From: Amycolatopsis pittospori
GTDB taxonomy: Bacteria; Actinomycetota; Actinomycetes; Mycobacteriales; Pseudonocardiaceae
Length of the DNA stretch: 44,025 nt
Direction of reading: 5' to 3'
Assembly: GCF_013870525.1 (NCBI RefSeq)
Contig: NZ_JACBXD010000067.1
Span: forward strand, 1-44,025
In this document: in pieces, positions 40,900 through 44,025 of the stretch
Layout of the letters: every line of letters starts with the position of its first letter
How positions within the stretch are numbered: the first letter of the stretch is position 1
Notes under the pieces: generated by a model
Databases searched by the model: none
What the model saw: only the letters and a program-made list of their open reading frames with translations
Told to the model about the DNA's origin: nothing
Translations under genes and position numbers: made by a program

Positions 40900-42381
40900 A
40901 TGACCCAGATCCACGATCCAGTCGACTCCGATGTGAATGTCCCGTTACGGGCCGTGGTCGGCAACCCGGAACTCGCGATCGACCCGGTCGTGGAGACGCT
41001 GAGGCCCGGCGCGCTCGACGCCCCGGTGCGCTGGGCCCACGTCAGTGAGCTGCGGGATCCCGCGCCGTACCTGCTGGGAGCCGAACTGCTGCTCACCGCC
41101 GGGGTGAACCTGCCGGCGGAGCCGTCCGAGATCGACCATTACGTCCGGCGGCTGGTGGACGGCGGGATCTCCGCGCTGGGTTTCGGCCTCACCCCGGGCG
41201 CGTACGAGACGTTGCCGCCGTCGCTGCGGACGGCTTGTGTGCGGCACGGTCTTCCGCTGCTGGTCGTCCGGCCCCGGACGCCGTTCCTCGCGATCAGCCG
41301 GGCGGTGTCGGTCGCGCTGGCCGAGGCCGGGCAGCGGGAACAGCGGCGGATCGCGGTCGCGCGGGAGGCGCTGACCAGGGCGGCGGGCGACGGGGTCGGC
41401 GAACTGGTGAACGCGCTGGCCGGACGTCTGCGGGCGTGGGTGGCGCTGGTCGGCGTCGGCGATGTCCTCGCCGCCGACCACGGCGCGCCGTCACCGCTGC
41501 CCGGCGAGGTCCGGGAACTGGTCGCCACGCTGCGGGCCGGCCGCGGGATCCGCAGTGCGACGACGGAACTGGCCGACGGCACCCACGTCGTCGCGCAGCC
41601 GGTGTACCCGCAGGCGACGGCGTCGCATCTGATCGTGGTCGGCCGCACCTCGCGGTTCGACGGCGCCGACCGCGCGATCCTTTCGGTCGGGGCCGCCCTG
41701 CTCGGGCTGGCCGGACGCGCGGGTTCGGACGCCGCCGGTCTCGGCGCCGTCGCCACGGCGTTGTTGCTGGGGGAGACCGGTGCCGCCGACGGGGAACGCC
41801 GCCTGGTCGCCGGGATCGCCTACCGCCGCGGCCCCCATGAGGTCGCCGCCCGCTACGACTGGCTGCGTGCCCGGCTGGACACCCCGCTCGTCCGGCTGCG
41901 GCCGGGGCCGCGGTTCGACGCGATCGTCGAGGAACCGCCGGAGATCGGCGACCTCGACCGCCTTCGCGCCGACGGCTGGCTCGCCGTGCTGAGTTCTCCC
42001 GTCCCGCCCGACCGGCTCCCCGAAGCGGCCGCCGAAGTCGAGTTGCTGCTGAAGCGGGCCAGCGCGCTGGAGCGGCCGGTGGTGGCGGAGCCGTCCGGGC
42101 TCGGTCTCGACGCGCTGATCGCGCCGAGCGCGGCCGCCGGGTTCGCCGCCAAGGCCTTGGCACCGCTGCGCGAACTCGACCGGAAAGGGGACCGCGAGCT
42201 GGTCGACACCCTGCGGACCTGGCTCGCGCACCACGGCGGCTGGGACCGGACGGCCGCCGAACTGGGCGTGCACCGCAACAGCGTCCGGCACCGGATCGGG
42301 CAGATCGAACGGGCACTGGAGGTCGATCTGGCGGATCCGGAGACCCGGATGCGGCTGTGGTTCGCGTTGCGCTGGTCGTGA
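40900..42381 (+). CDS. PucR-family transcriptional regulator
   Basis: A 493-residue regulator. The N-terminal PucR domain (about 40-150) has RWAHVSELRDPAPYLLGAEL and LLTAGV; the middle is a GGDEF-like region; the C-terminus is the PucR HTH with LRTWLAHHGGWDRTAAELGV and HRNSVRHRIGQIERAL. ATG at 40900 follows GAGGA. It is divergent from the symporter operon and most likely activates it when the substrate is present; PucR proteins control purine, amine and amino-acid catabolism in actinobacteria. Which ligand it senses is not visible. Confidence 0.92.
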   Translation: MTQIHDPVDSDVNVPLRAVVGNPELAIDPVVETLRPGALDAPVRWAHVSELRDPAPYLLGAELLLTAGVNLPAEPSEIDHYVRRLVDGGISALGFGLTPGAYETLPPSLRTACVRHGLPLLVVRPRTPFLAISRAVSVALAEAGQREQRRIAVAREALTRAAGDGVGELVNALAGRLRAWVALVGVGDVLAADHGAPSPLPGEVRELVATLRAGRGIRSATTELADGTHVVAQPVYPQATASHLIVVGRTSRFDGADRAILSVGAALLGLAGRAGSDAAGLGAVATALLLGETGAADGERRLVAGIAYRRGPHEVAARYDWLRARLDTPLVRLRPGPRFDAIVEEPPEIGDLDRLRADGWLAVLSSPVPPDRLPEAAAEVELLLKRASALERPVVAEPSGLGLDALIAPSAAAGFAAKALAPLRELDRKGDRELVDTLRTWLAHHGGWDRTAAELGVHRNSVRHRIGQIERALEVDLADPETRMRLWFALRWS

Positions 42382-42430
42382 CCGTCGGTCCAATCAGGTC
42401 ACTCTCAGGAATCTATGGCAACGTAGGGTC

Positions 42431-43108
42431 GTGCGAATTCTGGTAGTCGAAGACGAAGAACCCCTCGCCGACGCGATCGCACGCGGCCTGCGGCGCGAGG
42501 GGATGGCGGTGGACATCGCGCTCACCGGAGACGACGGTCATGAGAAGGCCGCCGTCACCCGGTACGACGTCGTGCTGCTCGACCGCGACCTGCCCGGCAT
42601 GTCCGGTGACGACCTGTGCCGCGAGATCGTCGCGTCCGGTGAACTGACCCGCGTGCTCATGCTCACCGCGAGCAGTTCGGTGTCGGATCGCGTGGACGGG
42701 CTGTCCCTCGGTGCCGACGACTACCTCGCCAAGCCGTTCGCGTTCCCCGAACTCGTCGCGCGCGTGCGCGCCCTGGGCCGCCGCGCGACCCCGGCCGCGC
42801 CGCCGCTGCTGACTTCCGGCGACGTCGAATTGGACCCGGCGAAGCGGACCGTCCGCCGTTCGACCGGGCCGATCGAGTTGACGCGCAAGGAATTCGGCGT
42901 GCTCGAGGTGCTCCTGTCGGCCGCCGGTTCGGTGGTCAGCAGTGAGGAACTGCTCGAACGCGTCTGGGACGAGAACGCCGACCCGTTCACCACCACGGTC
43001 CGGGTCACCGTGATGACCCTGCGGAAGAAACTCGGCGAGCCGGGGATCATCGAAACCGTCGTCGGTTCCGGGTACCGAGTGCCTGAGCAGGGGACCGCAC
43101 GAGGGTGA
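42431..43108 (+). CDS. OmpR-family response regulator
   Basis: A 225-residue regulator with a receiver (acidic cluster E7-D8-E9, phosphoacceptor D51 in VVLLDRDLPGM, Lys in YLAKPFAFP) and a winged-helix domain from about residue 130 (GDVELDPAKRTVRR, IELTRKEFGVLEVLLS, TVRVTVMTLRKKLGEPG, TVVGSGYRVPE). GTG at 42431 begins RILVVEDEEPLADAI. Its stop overlaps the kinase GTG by four bases (GTGA), forming a standard pair. No link to the upstream catabolic genes is evident. Confidence 0.95.
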   Translation: MRILVVEDEEPLADAIARGLRREGMAVDIALTGDDGHEKAAVTRYDVVLLDRDLPGMSGDDLCREIVASGELTRVLMLTASSSVSDRVDGLSLGADDYLAKPFAFPELVARVRALGRRATPAAPPLLTSGDVELDPAKRTVRRSTGPIELTRKEFGVLEVLLSAAGSVVSSEELLERVWDENADPFTTTVRVTVMTLRKKLGEPGIIETVVGSGYRVPEQGTARG

Positions 43109-44025
43109 ACCTGTCCGGCGCTCGCAGTCTGCGTGGCCGGGTCACGCTGCTCGCGACCGGGCTGGTGGCGCTGGTCAGCCTGCTGCTGCTCTGGCTCACC
43201 TGGAATCTGGTCGGCGACGCCGTTTCCGCCGTCCCGCAACTGCCGCCGGGTACCACGGTGCGGGTCGACGGCGTGGACGTCGACGCCTCCGCCGTCACCG
43301 AGCATCTGCGGATCTACGCCCGGAACCGGGTGCTGCTGTTCGGCGCGGTCGCGTTCTGTTTCGTGGTGCTGGCGGCCGGGATCCTGGCGTGGACGTTCAC
43401 CGCGCGCGTCCTGCTGCCGTTGCGCGAGATCACCGGTACGGCACGGCGGCTGTCGATCGAGTCGATGGGGGAGCGGATCGGCGAGGTCCGTACCAAGGAC
43501 GAACTCGCCGAACTGGCCGAAACCTTCGACGACATGCTCGACCGGTTGCAGGCCGCGTTCGACGCGCAGCGGCATTTCGTCGCGAACGCCAGCCACGAAC
43601 TACGGACGCCGCTCGCCGTCATCCGCACCGAACTCGACGTCACCCTCGCCGACGAACAGGCCGACGAGGCGGAACTGCGGCGGATGGCCGGCGTGGTGCG
43701 CGACGCGACCGAACGGGCCGAGCGCCTGGTCGGCTCGCTGTTGTTGCTCGCGCGGACGGACGGCGCCGGGCTGGTGGCCAGGGAACCGGTCGACCTCGCG
43801 GTGATCGTCGCTAGCGCGTGGCGCGCGGTACGGGCCGACGCCGAGAAACGGGGCATCCGCGCCGAATTCGCCACCGCGGGCGCGCCGGCGTTCGGTGATC
43901 CCGCGCTCCTGGAACGGATCGCGGGCAACCTGCTGGAGAACGCGATCCGGCACAACGTCGACCGCGGCTGGCTGGACGTCGTCACGCAAGCCGGTCCACA
44001 GTGGTCGGTGCTGCGGGTGCGCTCT
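43105..44025 (+). CDS. Sensor histidine kinase (truncated by the window end)
   Basis: 307 codons are open to the end of the window, with no stop. Two membrane helices (about residues 13-35 and 73-98) flank a short extracytoplasmic segment, followed by HAMP (LLPLREITGTARRL) and the phosphoacceptor motif FVANASHELRTPLAVIRTEL with H164. The N box NLLENAIRHN appears near the end, so about 80 to 100 residues of the ATPase domain are missing. GTG at 43105 overlaps the regulator stop. Architecture is the EnvZ/MprB-like two-helix class; the signal is unknown. Confidence 0.93.
   Translation, partial: MNLSGARSLRGRVTLLATGLVALVSLLLLWLTWNLVGDAVSAVPQLPPGTTVRVDGVDVDASAVTEHLRIYARNRVLLFGAVAFCFVVLAAGILAWTFTARVLLPLREITGTARRLSIESMGERIGEVRTKDELAELAETFDDMLDRLQAAFDAQRHFVANASHELRTPLAVIRTELDVTLADEQADEAELRRMAGVVRDATERAERLVGSLLLLARTDGAGLVAREPVDLAVIVASAWRAVRADAEKRGIRAEFATAGAPAFGDPALLERIAGNLLENAIRHNVDRGWLDVVTQAGPQWSVLRVRS

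Overview
The window reads as chromosome of a high-GC actinomycete of the order Pseudonocardiales, most like Amycolatopsis. Codon third positions are almost all G/C, GTG starts are common, and the 10.0-23.4 kb block follows the Mycobacterium tuberculosis Rv2703-Rv2689c neighbourhood gene for gene: sigA, ppgK, suhB, cei, DUF4193, DUF3093, dut, DUF3710, an alpha/beta hydrolase, an OB-fold protein, DUF3159, ceoC, ceoB, a permease and a TrmA-type methyltransferase. dxs, which in M. tuberculosis lies a few genes beyond, follows at 29.3 kb. The genus is an inference; no rRNA, tRNA, CRISPR array, phage or transposase gene is visible.

Layout. 0-9.9 kb is accessory: the tail of a probable glutamine-synthetase family gene, a GNAT acetyltransferase, a C39-peptidase-like protein without its cysteine, a cationic amino-acid permease, a NarL-type two-component pair, a small membrane-protein pair, a SAM methyltransferase coupled to a tail-anchored protein of unknown function, and two secreted proteins. 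10.0-23.4 kb is the conserved core block. 23.4-24.6 kb is a repeat-rich zone of lower GC with a 30-residue cysteine-rich mini-ORF, a 118-residue orphan and about 600 bp of nested repeats. 24.6-29.1 kb is an operon for an aldehyde dehydrogenase, a permease and a GMC oxidoreductase (probable choline or amino-alcohol oxidation), followed by dxs. 31.6-33.8 kb holds a Tat-exported DJ-1/PfpI protein and a divergent TetR/SDR pair with two visible operators. 33.8-42.4 kb is a catabolic cluster: NCS1 permease, aldehyde dehydrogenase, ThDP decarboxylase, ureohydrolase, Na+/solute symporter, and a divergent PucR regulator. The window ends in an OmpR-type regulator and its truncated kinase.

How the genes may work together. 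The 33.8-42.4 kb enzymes, read in order, match the second half of the arginine transaminase route: 2-ketoarginine decarboxylation, oxidation of 4-guanidinobutyraldehyde, and hydrolysis of 4-guanidinobutyrate to GABA and urea. The 'permease' beside the CeoB/CeoC (TrkA) pair carries the residues that bind K+ in KimA, so 18.6-22.2 kb is better read as a potassium-uptake locus.

The most unusual non-coding signal is a set of long, nearly perfect intergenic palindromes (arms of 21-29 bp), each placed at gene 3' ends. Two copies share a core and carry mirrored, base-pair-preserving differences; a further 105-bp copy pair lies in inverted orientation on either side of the choline-type operon and dxs. 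Near one of these is an array of six 21-bp units, three facing three.
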